Shown here piece after piece: positions 44,528-54,068 of a stretch of 64,000 nucleotides of DNA. Source of the DNA: Pseudomonas frederiksbergensis (lineage in GTDB: Bacteria > Pseudomonadota > Gammaproteobacteria > Pseudomonadales > Pseudomonadaceae); NCBI RefSeq assembly GCF_003732705.1, contig NZ_MOBR01000001.1, positions 1-64,000 of the forward strand, in the 5' to 3' direction. The position numbers and the translations under genes are program-made. Below the pieces are notes generated by a model, which was not told where the DNA came from, did not search any database, and was given only the letters and a program-made list of their open reading frames with translations. Each line of letters begins with the position of its first letter. Positions within the stretch are counted from its first letter, which is position 1.

Positions 44528-46117
44528 TTAAAACACCACGCCTTGGCTACGCAGGTAATCATCGTAAGTACCGCTAAAGTCGATCACGCCGCTAGGGCTG
44601 AGTTCGATAATGCGCGTGGCCAACGACGATACAAACTCACGGTCATGGCTGACGAAGATCAGCGTGCCCGGGTAGTTTTCCAGCGCCAGGTTCAGCGCCT
44701 CGATGGATTCCATGTCCAAGTGGTTGGTTGGTTCGTCCATGATCAACACGTTCGGCTTTTGCAGGATCAGCTTGCCGAACAGCATGCGACCTTGCTCACC
44801 ACCGGAGATGACCTTGACCGACTTGAGGATCTCGTCGTTGGAGAACAGCATCCGGCCGAGGGTGCCGCGAACGATTTGCTCGCCGCCCTGGGTCCATTGG
44901 CCCATCCAGTCGAACAGGTTGCAGTCGTCTTCGAAGTCGTGCGCGTGGTCCTGGGCGTAGTAGCCCAGTTCCGCGGCGTCGGTCCACTTCACGGTGCCGG
45001 CGTCCGGGGTCAGTTCGTTGACCAGGGTGCGCAGCAGGGTGGTTTTACCAATACCGTTCGGGCCGATGATCGCTACGCGCTCGCCAGCTTCAACCTGGAA
45101 GCTGAAGTCCTTGAACAGCGGCTTGCCGTCAAAGCCTTTGGCCATGCGCTCGACGATGACCGCCTGACGGTGCAGCTTCTTGTTCTGTTCGAAACGGATG
45201 AACGGGCTCACACGGCTCGAAGGCTTGACCTCGGCCAGTTGGATCTTGTCGATCGCCTTGGCACGGGAGGTCGCTTGCTTGGCTTTCGAGGCGTTGGCCG
45301 AGAAGCGGCTGACGAACGATTGCAGTTCGGAGATCTGCGCTTTCTTCTTGGCGTTGTCCGACAGCAGTTGCTCGCGGGACTGGGTCGCCACGGTCATGTA
45401 CTCGTCGTAGTTGCCCGGGAACAGACGCAACTCGCCGTAATCCAGGTCAGCCATGTGGGTGCACACGCTGTTCAGGAAGTGACGGTCGTGAGAGATGATG
45501 ATCATCAGGCTGGAGCGCTGGGTCAGAATGTTTTCCAGCCAGCGGATGGTGTTGATGTCCAAGTGGTTGGTCGGTTCGTCGAGCAACAGCACTTCAGGAT
45601 CGGAGAACAGCGCTTGGGCCAGCAACACGCGCAGTTTCCAGCCTGGGGACACTTCGCTCATCGGGCCGAAGTGCTGCTCGATGCCGATACCCAGGCCCAG
45701 CAACAATTCGCCGGCACGGGATTCGGCGGTGTAGCCGTCCATTTCGGCGAACTCGGTTTCCAGTTCAGCCACAGCCATGCCGTCTTCTTCGGTCATTTCC
45801 GGCAGCGAATAGATGCGATCGCGCTCGGCCTTGACCTTCCACAGCTCTTCGTGACCCATGATCACGGTGTCGATCACGGTGAATTCTTCGTAGGCGAACT
45901 GGTCCTGGCGCAATTTACCCAGACGCACGTTCGGCTCGAGCATGACCTGGCCGCCGGACGGCTCGAGATCGTCACCGAGGATTTTCATGAAGGTCGACTT
46001 GCCGCAACCGTTGGCGCCGATCAGGCCGTAGCGGTTGCCCGCCGCGAATTTGACCGAAACGTTCTCGAACAACGGCTTGGCGCCGAACTGCATCGTGATG
46101 TTAGCTGTAGAAATCAA
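44528..46117 (-). CDS. ybiT: ABC-F family ATPase YbiT
   Basis: The protein is 529 residues with two ABC nucleotide-binding domains and no transmembrane part, as in ribosome-associated ABC-F proteins. Walker A sites are GANGCGKS and GPNGIGKT. Walker B sites are [12 protein letters not shown] and [12 protein letters not shown]. The signature of the second domain is [10 protein letters not shown]; that of the first is degenerate ([10 protein letters not shown]). The charged linker between them is typical. YbiT-type proteins act on the ribosomal P/E site to relieve stalls. Confidence 0.92.
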   Translation of the reverse strand: MISTANITMQFGAKPLFENVSVKFAAGNRYGLIGANGCGKSTFMKILGDDLEPSGGQVMLEPNVRLGKLRQDQFAYEEFTVIDTVIMGHEELWKVKAERDRIYSLPEMTEEDGMAVAELETEFAEMDGYTAESRAGELLLGLGIGIEQHFGPMSEVSPGWKLRVLLAQALFSDPEVLLLDEPTNHLDINTIRWLENILTQRSSLMIIISHDRHFLNSVCTHMADLDYGELRLFPGNYDEYMTVATQSREQLLSDNAKKKAQISELQSFVSRFSANASKAKQATSRAKAIDKIQLAEVKPSSRVSPFIRFEQNKKLHRQAVIVERMAKGFDGKPLFKDFSFQVEAGERVAIIGPNGIGKTTLLRTLVNELTPDAGTVKWTDAAELGYYAQDHAHDFEDDCNLFDWMGQWTQGGEQIVRGTLGRMLFSNDEILKSVKVISGGEQGRMLFGKLILQKPNVLIMDEPTNHLDMESIEALNLALENYPGTLIFVSHDREFVSSLATRIIELSPSGVIDFSGTYDDYLRSQGVVF

Positions 46118-46587
46118 AGGTTTTTCCTGCGAAGCATTCAGAGTAGCTAGGGGTGCGGCAGTACCGATTCAGTACCTGGTTCCGGTATTCAAACCACGGG
46201 AAATACATCCCGGTCAGAAGCGGAAGGTCCATCTGGCAATAAGTGGACAGCAGCAATGGAGCGCTTGGCCCGAGTCGAAGTGCGCTGAGGCGGGGTTCAT
46301 TCCCGTCATCAACCAAGGGGGGCGCGTAATGTTTGGCGGCGATTGTACTGGTCTGGCTCTTTAAACGATAGGGCGTTGAGCCTGCGCGGTCACTTTGGCT
46401 GCATCAGCGGACAGATTTTCACATCTGGATGCTAACTATTTGTTACAAACCGTGGCTAAAATGCCATCTATTCAACCCACGCCACTGCAGGCAGGGGCTC
46501 AAGGACGTGCCACCGGGACCGCTGATTCGTATACAGACACTGTGCAAGACCGCTTGGCCGGCAGCGCAGTTTGTTCACTTCTGACGT
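46118..46587. other. 470-bp non-coding region between ybiT and lpxO
   Basis: Divergent promoters of ybiT and lpxO must lie here. I see no REP, no convincing gene and no clear operator. Short open frames in this stretch lack ribosome sites and have poor codon use. Confidence 0.6.
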
Positions 46588-47499
46588 GTGACGATTGCCG
46601 TGAAAATCATCATTGCCGCTATTTATGTTGTCTCGATCGCCTATGTTCACCTGCGCGGCCGCGTGCGCCACAAATTGGGCCGCCAACTGAGCGATCACTC
46701 GACGTTTTTGGCGCCGATCAATTGCTTCCTTTATATGTTCTCCAAAATTCCGAGCAAGCCTTACCTTAACCCGGCCGACTTCCCGGACCTGAGCCCGTTA
46801 CAGGCCCACTGGGAGGAAATCCGCGCCGAGGGTCAGAATCTGCTGCGGGCCGGGGAGATCAAGCGCTCGAACCAGTACGACGATGTGGGTTTCAACTCGT
46901 TTTTCAAAAGCGGCTGGAAGCGTTTCTACCTGAAGTGGTACGGCGACAGCCATCCTTCGGCCGAAAAGCTCTGCCCGCGCACCACCGAACTGGTGCAGAG
47001 CATCGGCTCGATCAAGGCTGCGATGTTCGCCGAACTGCCACCGGGCTCCAAACTGGTACGCCACCGTGATCCATACGCCGGTTCCTACCGTTATCACCTG
47101 GGCCTGGAAACACCGAACGATGCCGGTTGCTACATCAACGTCGACGGCGAGAACTACCATTGGCGCGACGGTGAGGCGGTGATGTTCGACGAAACGTTCA
47201 TTCATTACGCGGAAAACACCACGGATCAGAACCGCATCATCCTGTTTTGCGATGTCGAACGGCCGATGAAGTACCGTTGGGCGGCGGCGTTCAACGCCTG
47301 GTTCAGCCGTAATGTGATGTCGGCGGCGGGCGCGCCGAATGATGCGGGCGACAAGACGGGTGGCATCAACCGTTTGTTTACCAGAATCTACAAGGTTCGG
47401 TTGCGGGGCAAGGAGCTGAAAAAGCGTAACCGGGCGCGTTACTACCTTGAGAAATGGGCGATTTTTGGTGGGTTGTTGGCGGTTTTCGTGCTGATCTGA
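46588..47499 (+). CDS. lpxO: Lipid A 2-hydroxylase LpxO
   Basis: The protein is 303 residues, an Fe(II)/2-oxoglutarate-dependent aspartyl/asparaginyl hydroxylase-type enzyme. An N-terminal membrane helix (KIIIAAIYVVSIAYV) and a C-terminal helix (WAIFGGLLAVFVLI) flank the catalytic domain. The iron and cosubstrate residues lie in RHRDPYAGSYRYHLGLETP and FDETFIHYAENTT. It hydroxylates the secondary acyl chain of lipid A in the inner membrane. The start is GTG at 46588; a second GTG at 46600 is possible. Confidence 0.92.
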   Translation: MTIAVKIIIAAIYVVSIAYVHLRGRVRHKLGRQLSDHSTFLAPINCFLYMFSKIPSKPYLNPADFPDLSPLQAHWEEIRAEGQNLLRAGEIKRSNQYDDVGFNSFFKSGWKRFYLKWYGDSHPSAEKLCPRTTELVQSIGSIKAAMFAELPPGSKLVRHRDPYAGSYRYHLGLETPNDAGCYINVDGENYHWRDGEAVMFDETFIHYAENTTDQNRIILFCDVERPMKYRWAAAFNAWFSRNVMSAAGAPNDAGDKTGGINRLFTRIYKVRLRGKELKKRNRARYYLEKWAIFGGLLAVFVLI

Positions 47500-47519
47500 G
47501 TTTTGTATCAGGGCGGCTG

Positions 47520-47596
47520 ACGCCTTCGCGGGCAAGCCTCGCTGCTACAGGTATCGTGTGACCTGTAGGAGCGAGGCTTGCCCGCGAAGAGGCCGG
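47520..47596. repeat. REP variant doublet
   Basis: CGCCTTCGCGGGCAAGCCTC and GTAGGAGCGAGGCTTGCCCG are arranged as an inverted pair in the gap between the convergent lpxO and ligD genes. Confidence 0.8.
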
Positions 47597-47613
47597 TAAA
47601 TTCACCACATCAC

Positions 47614-50133
47614 CTACGGCTTCTTGGCTCCCAACTGCTTCCACATCTTCGCCGTGATCTTCTGCCGATTGGCATATCCCTTCCACGGGTCCCCCTTCAA
47701 CCCCTCCAATCGCCCCAGCAGATTAGCCACCGTCCATTCCTGCGAACCGTGCAATTGGGTCAACTCATCTCGACTGATGGGCACCGAAACCGGTAACCCC
47801 GGCCGTGCCCGCACCGAATACGCCGACACCGTGCTCGCACCGCGTGTATTGCGCAGGTAATCGACGAAAATCTTGCCGACCCGGTTTTTCGGGCCCATGG
47901 TCGCGGTGATCCGTTCCGGCAATTGCTGCGCCATAAACTGCGCGATGGCCTTGGCGAACGCCTTGACTGTATCCCAGTCATCCTTGCGCGCCAGCGGCAC
48001 GATGATGTGCATACCTTTGCCGCCGCTGGTTTTCAGGAAGGCCTCCAGGCCGATTTCGTCGAGCACCGACAGGGTCAGTTGTGTTGCCTCAACCATGCTC
48101 TTCCAGGGCAACGCCGGATCAGGGTCAAGGTCGAGGACAAACAGGTCCGGGGTTTCGATCCGGTCATGGGTGGCGCCCCAGGTATGCAACTCGATCGTGC
48201 CCATTTGCGCAGCTCCGATCAGCGCCTGGACGCTGTCGATTTCCATCAATCGCGCGTGGCCAAGGTCGATGTTCGGGTCCAGGTGCTTGATATTGGGGAT
48301 GGCCAGGCGTTCAGCGTGTTTCTGGAAAAACTGTTCGCCCTCGACACCATCCGGCGCCCTCAACAGCGACACCGGCCGGTCACGCAAGAACGGCAGGATC
48401 CACTGGCTGATACTGTCGTAGAACTGCACCAGTTCAAGTTTCTGCGTGCCGCTGTCCTTATCGATGACACGCTCGGGATGAGTGATCTTGACCCCGGCGA
48501 CGGTGCTGTCCTTGCTGCTGGTTTTCTTCTCGCTCACGGGTTTGCTCGCTTTGGGGGATTGTGGCTGTTCACGAACAATCTCAGTCGCCGGCTTATCGGT
48601 ACGCATGGCGATGAACGCCGCTTGCCGGACCACACCTTCACGGGTCCACTCGGCAAATTCGGCTTCGCACACCAGCGTCGGTTCGACCCAGTGCACGCCT
48701 CGAGCCTGGGCGGCGGTCAATGGCTTGGCCAGCGGTGAAATTTTGCGTTCGATCTCCTGCAATTGCCCATGAAACAACTTGAGGTTGGCCTGATTGAACC
48801 CGGTGCCGACGCGCCCGGCGTAAATCAGCCCCTTATCGTCGTAGACCCCCAGCAGCAGCGCGCCGAAACCGCTGCGCGAACCTTGCGGTGCCGTGTAGCC
48901 GATGATCACAAACTCCTGACGCAAACGGCATTTCAGCTTGATCCAGTCCGGGCTTCGCCGCGAAACATAAGGACTGCCCGCGCGTTTGCCGATGACGCCT
49001 TCGAGCGACAGCGCACAAGCACTCTCGATGATGTCTTGATGTTTAGCCGTAAAGGCCTCGGAGAAGCGCACGATCTGGCGGGACTTGCGTCCCAGGGCTT
49101 TTTTCAACGCGGCGCGCCGGTCTTCAACGGGCATTTCACGCTGATCGACGCCTTGCAGGAACGGCGCATCGAACAGGAAATAAATGATGTCCACGGAACG
49201 GCCGATCTCGAACGCGTTCTGCAACCCCTGGAAGTCAGGGAAGCCTTTTTCGTTGAGCACCACCACTTCGCCATCGAGCCAACTGCCGTCGAGTTTCATC
49301 TGCGCCAAGGCCTTAGCCTGCAACGGTAGTTTGGCGGTCCAGTCGTGGCCGTTGCGGGTCAGCAACCGCACTTCGCCGTTGTCGATGCGAGCCAGGATGC
49401 GATAACCGTCGAACTTGATTTCATAGCGCCAATCGCCGGCCGGGGCTTTATCCATCAGCGTGGCCAGTTGCGGGCTGAACTGTTCGGGCAGGGTGGTCGG
49501 TTTGGGTTTGACCGTTTTGGGTTTTTTGACGGCTTTCTTCGTGGTCTTGGTGGTTTTGTCGCCCACAGTGGCATCGCTCAATACGCTTTTGGGCAGCTCG
49601 GCGACCACGTCAAACTCACTGATCGGGCGTGCCTGTTGGTCCTTTTCCTTGATCAGCAGCCATTGTTCCTTGTCGCCACTGCCGCGTAGATGGGTACGCA
49701 CCAGTGCCCAGTCGCCGGAGAGCTTTTCGCCAATCAACGTGAATTTCAGTTTGCCGGCCTTGTAGGTTTCCTGCGGATCACCAATCGGCTGCCAGACGCC
49801 GTGATCCCAGACAATCACATCCCCGGCACCGTACTGGCCTTCGGGAATGCTGCCTTCAAAGGTGCCGTAACTGATGGGATGGTCTTCAACGTGCACCGCC
49901 AGGCGCTTTTGCGTTGGGTCCAGGCTCGGGCCCTTGGGCACGGCCCAGCTTTTCAGGGTGCCGTCGAGCTCCAGGCGAAAGTCGTAATGCAGGTTGCGCG
50001 CATCATGCTTCTGGATCACGAAACGCAAGGCCGAAGGCGCTTTCTTGCCGCGTTTGGCCGGCGCTGACTCGGGTGGTTCCGAGGTGATCTCGAAATTGCG
50101 TTTGCGCGTGTATTCACTCACCGGTTTAGCCAT
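47614..50133 (-). CDS. ligD: Non-homologous end-joining DNA ligase D
   Basis: The protein is 839 residues with the three domains in the Pseudomonas order. The 3'-phosphoesterase domain (about 1-170) has LHYDFRLE and HVEDHPISYG motifs. The ATP-dependent ligase domain (about 210-515) has the adenylated Lys at 240 in KFDG. The primase/polymerase domain (about 550-830) has the metal site DLDPDP near 668. A Lys/Thr-rich linker (VGDKTTKTTKKAVKKPKT) joins the first two. It repairs double-strand breaks with Ku, whose gene lies 33 bp upstream. Confidence 0.95.
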   Translation of the reverse strand: MAKPVSEYTRKRNFEITSEPPESAPAKRGKKAPSALRFVIQKHDARNLHYDFRLELDGTLKSWAVPKGPSLDPTQKRLAVHVEDHPISYGTFEGSIPEGQYGAGDVIVWDHGVWQPIGDPQETYKAGKLKFTLIGEKLSGDWALVRTHLRGSGDKEQWLLIKEKDQQARPISEFDVVAELPKSVLSDATVGDKTTKTTKKAVKKPKTVKPKPTTLPEQFSPQLATLMDKAPAGDWRYEIKFDGYRILARIDNGEVRLLTRNGHDWTAKLPLQAKALAQMKLDGSWLDGEVVVLNEKGFPDFQGLQNAFEIGRSVDIIYFLFDAPFLQGVDQREMPVEDRRAALKKALGRKSRQIVRFSEAFTAKHQDIIESACALSLEGVIGKRAGSPYVSRRSPDWIKLKCRLRQEFVIIGYTAPQGSRSGFGALLLGVYDDKGLIYAGRVGTGFNQANLKLFHGQLQEIERKISPLAKPLTAAQARGVHWVEPTLVCEAEFAEWTREGVVRQAAFIAMRTDKPATEIVREQPQSPKASKPVSEKKTSSKDSTVAGVKITHPERVIDKDSGTQKLELVQFYDSISQWILPFLRDRPVSLLRAPDGVEGEQFFQKHAERLAIPNIKHLDPNIDLGHARLMEIDSVQALIGAAQMGTIELHTWGATHDRIETPDLFVLDLDPDPALPWKSMVEATQLTLSVLDEIGLEAFLKTSGGKGMHIIVPLARKDDWDTVKAFAKAIAQFMAQQLPERITATMGPKNRVGKIFVDYLRNTRGASTVSAYSVRARPGLPVSVPISRDELTQLHGSQEWTVANLLGRLEGLKGDPWKGYANRQKITAKMWKQLGAKKP

Positions 50134-50166
50134 GGCGGACTACCTTGTGCTGCGAATCCCGGGCCG

Positions 50167-51042
50167 TCAGCCGCGAGAACTCTTTGTGGCTTTTTTCGCC
50201 GGGGTCGGTTTGGCGGCGGCTTTGCGCGGCTTGGCCGCCGGTTTGCTGGCTGCCTTGCCACCGAGGCTGCGCTTGAGCAGTTCGGTCAGGTCAATGACAT
50301 CCGCCGTTTTACGTTCCTCTTCGCCGGTGGTGCTCTCGACGTCCTCGATTTTGCCTTCGTGGGCCTTTTTCTCCACCAGGGCCATGATCTTGTCTTCGAA
50401 GCTGTCGCGGTAATCCTCGGGTTTCCAGTCGGCGCTCATGTCTTCCACCAGGCGCTTGGCCATCTCCAGCTCTCCTTTAGCCAGTTCGGGTTTGGTCACT
50501 TCACTGCCCAGGGCCAATTCATCCAGGCTGCGCACTTCCGCCGGCCAACGCAGCATCACCAGCACCATCGCCGATTCCAGCGGCATCAGCGCTGCCAAAT
50601 GCTGGCGGGTATGCAGCACGACATGGGCAAGGGCGACCTTGTTGGTTTTGCTCAGGGTTTCACGCAAAAGTGCGTAGACCTTGCCACCGCGTTTGTCCGG
50701 CGCCAAGTAATAGGGTGTGTCGATGTTTTGCAGCGGGATCTGCTCGCTGTCGACAAAGGCGAAGATGTCGATGGTCTGGGTCGACAGTGGGTGCGCCGAG
50801 CGGATTTCCTCTTCGCTGAGCACCACGTAGCGACCCTTTTCGTAGGCGACGCCTTTGACGATATGTTCCTTGGTGACTTCCTTGCCGGTGACCTTGTTGA
50901 CGCGTTTGTAGCCCACCGGGTCCATGCTGCGGCTGTCGAGCCAGTCGAAATCCACCCCTTGGGATGAGGTTGCCGACACCAGTGCCACAGGGATGTGCAC
51001 CAAGCCAAAACTGATTGCGCCTTTCCAGATTGCTCGGGCCAT
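50167..51042 (-). CDS. ku: Ku protein (bacterial NHEJ)
   Basis: The protein is 291 residues, a Ku70/80-like homodimer that binds DNA ends. The start WKGAISFGLVHIPVALVSAT and the core Ku bridge region are intact, and it ends with a Lys/Ala/Pro-rich tail (KPAAKPRKAAAKPTPAKK) that probably contacts DNA. It is the first gene of the ku-ligD operon. Confidence 0.95.
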   Translation of the reverse strand: MARAIWKGAISFGLVHIPVALVSATSSQGVDFDWLDSRSMDPVGYKRVNKVTGKEVTKEHIVKGVAYEKGRYVVLSEEEIRSAHPLSTQTIDIFAFVDSEQIPLQNIDTPYYLAPDKRGGKVYALLRETLSKTNKVALAHVVLHTRQHLAALMPLESAMVLVMLRWPAEVRSLDELALGSEVTKPELAKGELEMAKRLVEDMSADWKPEDYRDSFEDKIMALVEKKAHEGKIEDVESTTGEEERKTADVIDLTELLKRSLGGKAASKPAAKPRKAAAKPTPAKKATKSSRG

Positions 51043-51244
51043 CGTCGTCTACTCGCAAGTGATGATCAGGTGACCTGCGGCCCGGCGCAAAAGTTTCAGC
51101 GGCTTTCGCCCAGGCCCTGCGGGGGGATCAGCGGTGCGGCAAACGGGTGTTACATCTGTGAAGGAGGTTTCAGTTAACAAATCCGAACGTCGGGCGTAGC
51201 GTGGCATCGAAGACTCTATTCCCGCATTCGTAGAGAGGCTCCCC

Positions 51245-51559
51245 ATGAATCGATTTTTGCTCGGCAGCACCGTGTTGGCCTTGAGCGCATTGCTCGGCCA
51301 GGCGGCCCTGGCCCAGAGCCCGACGGGCAGCAGCAACAACAATCCCTACAACAGCCCGATTCACCGGGCCAACCCCAACAGCATGCAAGGCACGCAGCCA
51401 GCCACCCGGCAGCCCACATTCGTCCCCGTGCCGCGTCCACCCACCCTGGAAAACGGCGGGATTGGCAACCGCTATCCGCAGAACAAACCGGCACCGAGCA
51501 CACCACCCAAATTCATTCCAAACCCACCACCCCGGGACTCGGACAGCAGCAACCGTTGA
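51245..51559 (+). CDS. Small exported Pro/Asn/Ser-rich protein
   Basis: The protein is 104 residues. It has a signal peptide (VLALSALLGQAALA) and then about 80 residues of low-complexity, Pro, Asn, Ser and Gln-rich sequence (SSNNNPYNSPIHRANPN, RPPTLENGG, STPPKFIPNPPP). It looks disordered in the periplasm. It has no Cys. The family is unknown to me. It is 49 bp upstream of the sugar dehydrogenase gene and probably cotranscribed. Confidence 0.75.
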   Translation: MNRFLLGSTVLALSALLGQAALAQSPTGSSNNNPYNSPIHRANPNSMQGTQPATRQPTFVPVPRPPTLENGGIGNRYPQNKPAPSTPPKFIPNPPPRDSDSSNR

Positions 51560-51608
51560 ACGGCAGGATTGATTCTGTCAGCCATTCGAACGACAAAAGG
51601 AAGCGTGC

Positions 51609-52760
51609 ATGTTGCGTAAAACCCTCCTGGCCACCTTCTGCGCCAGCGTATTGATCACCGCCGCGGCGCCTGTTTTCGCGGCGCCCACCCAGGAACTGAA
51701 AAGCGAACAAGGCACCCTTGAGGTCACGCCGATTACCAAGGGCCTGGAACACCCGTGGGCCCTGGCATTTCTGCCGGATCGCCAAGGCATGCTGGTAACC
51801 GAGCGGCCGGGAAACCTGCGAGTGGTCAGCGTCGATGGCAAACGTTCCGCGCCCATCAGCGGCGTACCCAAGGTCTGGGCCAAGGGGCAGGGCGGTTTAC
51901 TCGATGTGGTGCTGTCGCCGGACTTCAAGCAGGACCGCACGGTCTATCTGTCCTACGCCGAGGGCGGTGGCGAGGGCGACAAGGCCGGGACTGCGGTCGG
52001 CCGCGGGCACTTGTCCGAAGACCTGACGACCCTCAAGGATTTCAAAGTGATCTTCCGCCAGGAGCCGAAGCTTTCAGTGGGCAATCATTTCGGTTCGCGG
52101 CTGGTGTTTGACCGGGACGGCTATCTGTTCATCACCCTTGGCGAAAACAACGACCGCATGACCGCCCAGGATCTCGACAAGCTGCAAGGCAAAGTCGTGC
52201 GGATCTACCCGGACGGCAAGGTGCCGGACGATAACCCCTTTGTCGGTCAGGCCGGCGTGCGTCCGGAGATCTGGTCCTACGGGCATCGCAACCCGCAGGG
52301 GCTGGCGCTCAATCCGTGGAGCGGGACGATTTGGGAAAACGAGCATGGCCCGAAGGGCGGCGATGAGATCAACGTGATCGAGCGCGGGAAGAATTATGGT
52401 TGGCCACTGGCAACCAACGGCATCAACTATTCCGGCCAGCCAATCCCGGAAGCCAAGGGCAAGACCGCCGAAGGCACCGTGCCGCCACACCATGTCTGGG
52501 AAGTCTCTCCGGCCATCAGCGGCATGGCGTTCTACGACGCCGATCGTTTCAAGCCATGGCAACACAACGTGTTTATCGGGGCGCTGGCCAGCCAGGAACT
52601 GATCCGGTTGCAGTTCGAGGGTGACAAAGTGGTGCATGAAGAGCGGTTGATGGGCGAGTTGAAGGCGCGGATCCGCGATGTGCGGCAGGGGCCGGACGGG
52701 TATTTGTATGTGCTGACGGATGAGGAGGATGGGACGCTTTACAAGGTTGGCCTGAAGTAA
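51609..52760 (+). CDS. Periplasmic PQQ-dependent aldose sugar dehydrogenase (Yli/Asd-like)
   Basis: The protein is 383 residues with a signal peptide ([17 protein letters not shown]). It is a six-bladed beta-propeller of the soluble glucose/sorbosone dehydrogenase type. Recognisable segments are [47 protein letters not shown] and [16 protein letters not shown]. It oxidises aldose sugars in the periplasm with PQQ. The preceding small protein may be a partner or just a neighbour. Confidence 0.9.
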   Translation: MLRKTLLATFCASVLITAAAPVFAAPTQELKSEQGTLEVTPITKGLEHPWALAFLPDRQGMLVTERPGNLRVVSVDGKRSAPISGVPKVWAKGQGGLLDVVLSPDFKQDRTVYLSYAEGGGEGDKAGTAVGRGHLSEDLTTLKDFKVIFRQEPKLSVGNHFGSRLVFDRDGYLFITLGENNDRMTAQDLDKLQGKVVRIYPDGKVPDDNPFVGQAGVRPEIWSYGHRNPQGLALNPWSGTIWENEHGPKGGDEINVIERGKNYGWPLATNGINYSGQPIPEAKGKTAEGTVPPHHVWEVSPAISGMAFYDADRFKPWQHNVFIGALASQELIRLQFEGDKVVHEERLMGELKARIRDVRQGPDGYLYVLTDEEDGTLYKVGLK

Positions 52761-52772
52761 AGTCTCTGCGCT

Positions 52773-52880
52773 GATCGTTCCCACGCTCCGCGCGGGAATG
52801 CAGCCCGGGACGCTCCGCGTCCCAAAGCGTGACGCGGAGCGTCACAAGAGGCATTCCCACGCAGGAGCGTGGGAACGATC
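52773..52880. repeat. 108-bp GATCGTTCCCACGC palindromic element, copy 4
   Basis: It has the same outer arms (GATCGTTCCCACGC and GTGGGAACGATC) but the centre differs (AAAGCGTGACGCGGAGCGTC), and it is 3 bp longer than the other three. It overlaps the 3' end of the GNAT-C39 gene by 2 bp. Confidence 0.85.
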
Positions 52881-53976
52881 AGGTCCGGGCATACAGGACA
52901 ACCGCAGCCCGGAGCTTCCCCCGCCCAAAACTGCACATCTTCTCAAACTCCCCATGACTCACCGGCAAATGCTGGCAATCCATGGGCTGTCGATGCTGGC
53001 TGTGATCCACATCCGGGTCGTGCAGGTAGACAAACTCTTCATCACAATCCGTAACCATCACCCAATGTGGCGCCTTGGAGCGGGTCAGGCGGTAACTGCT
53101 GATCAGCACCAGCGGCTGACCACCATCCCCCAGCAGCGTCGGCAGATCCAGCGTTCCGCCGATCACCCGCTCCACATCGGTGTCCTGCAACTGCGCGGTG
53201 AACTCCTCATGGACCAAACGCATTACGTCCTTTTTATGCTCATCGCGCACACCATCGAGAAACAACGGCCCCGCCATGCTCAGTTGCAATCTCACGTGAA
53301 ACCCGCGGCGCCATGCCGCCAACGCCAGGCCTTGGGGACTGCAACCGCCGTGGCCCGAGGTCATGAACACGGTGGTCGCCTCGCGCCAGATTTGCAGTTC
53401 TTCACGCCGCTCCAGCAGTCGACCTTGTTGCAATGCGCCCATAGCCATCAGCAAACAGGCCGGGCCGCAGGTGAAGTCAGTGGTCTGGCGATACCAGGGC
53501 ACCTGGATGTTGCGCGAATCGCGGTGCTGGAGGATGCGCTTCTCCAGTCGCAGCGCGTCGGCGTGATCCTCGTAGTAGTCATGAATCAGCGCGAACCGCC
53601 GGTAACCGTTGCGCTCATACAGGGCAATCGCCGCCGGGTTGTCGGTGCGCACTTCCAGCCGCAGGTAGGCGCAATCGTGCTCAAGGGCGCAGGCCTCGAC
53701 CCGCTCCAGCAACTGCTTGCCCAAGCCATTGCCACGGGCCTCGACGGCGATGGCTATCGAATACAGCCGCGCCAGGGACGTGCCGCGATGGAATAACACC
53801 ACCGCATAACCGACCAGTTGCTCCCCGTGTTGGGCGACCAACAACTGCCCGTGAGCGCGCGTGATCATCCACTGAAAACTGCGACTGGTAAGCCGATCCG
53901 TGGTGAAGCATTGCTCTTCGAGTGTGAGCAGCGCCGGTAAGTCTTCAACTGCCGCCAAGCGAAAGACAGGACTCAT
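52879..53976 (-). CDS. GNAT acetyltransferase fused to a C39-family peptidase
   Basis: The protein is 365 residues from the ATG at 53976. The first about 145 residues are a GNAT domain, with acetyl-CoA loop [16 protein letters not shown] and the late [12 protein letters not shown] segment. The second half is a papain-like C39 peptidase, with catalytic Cys in [18 protein letters not shown] and His in [14 protein letters not shown]. There is no signal peptide, so it acts in the cytoplasm. The gene is divergent from the RLAN/RimK-type ligase gene. Such fusions are known to neighbour that ligase family and have been proposed, computationally, to take part in peptide-type metabolite synthesis. The substrate is unknown. 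Confidence 0.85.
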   Translation of the reverse strand: MSPVFRLAAVEDLPALLTLEEQCFTTDRLTSRSFQWMITRAHGQLLVAQHGEQLVGYAVVLFHRGTSLARLYSIAIAVEARGNGLGKQLLERVEACALEHDCAYLRLEVRTDNPAAIALYERNGYRRFALIHDYYEDHADALRLEKRILQHRDSRNIQVPWYRQTTDFTCGPACLLMAMGALQQGRLLERREELQIWREATTVFMTSGHGGCSPQGLALAAWRRGFHVRLQLSMAGPLFLDGVRDEHKKDVMRLVHEEFTAQLQDTDVERVIGGTLDLPTLLGDGGQPLVLISSYRLTRSKAPHWVMVTDCDEEFVYLHDPDVDHSQHRQPMDCQHLPVSHGEFEKMCSFGRGKLRAAVVLYART

Positions 53977-54068
53977 ATGACCACCGTAAAAGTTGCGTAA
54001 CGAAACGGGACTTTCGAAAAAGTTCGTGCTTAATAGGAAAGGTCTTGTTCTCCAACGGATCAATCACT

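Noticed and set aside
44543..46150. 535-residue open frame antisense to ybiT
   Set aside because: Same reason; the ABC-F motifs on the other strand explain the sequence completely.
46101..46316. 71-residue open frame upstream of ybiT
   Set aside because: It has no ribosome site, an unusual amino-acid composition and overlaps the ybiT 5' end.
53976..54068. Use of the TTG at 54045 as the start of the ligase gene
   Set aside because: It has a good Shine-Dalgarno sequence but would add an unusual hydrophobic-polar prefix. The ATG at 54069 fits what I recall of the family start, so I kept it as the main call.
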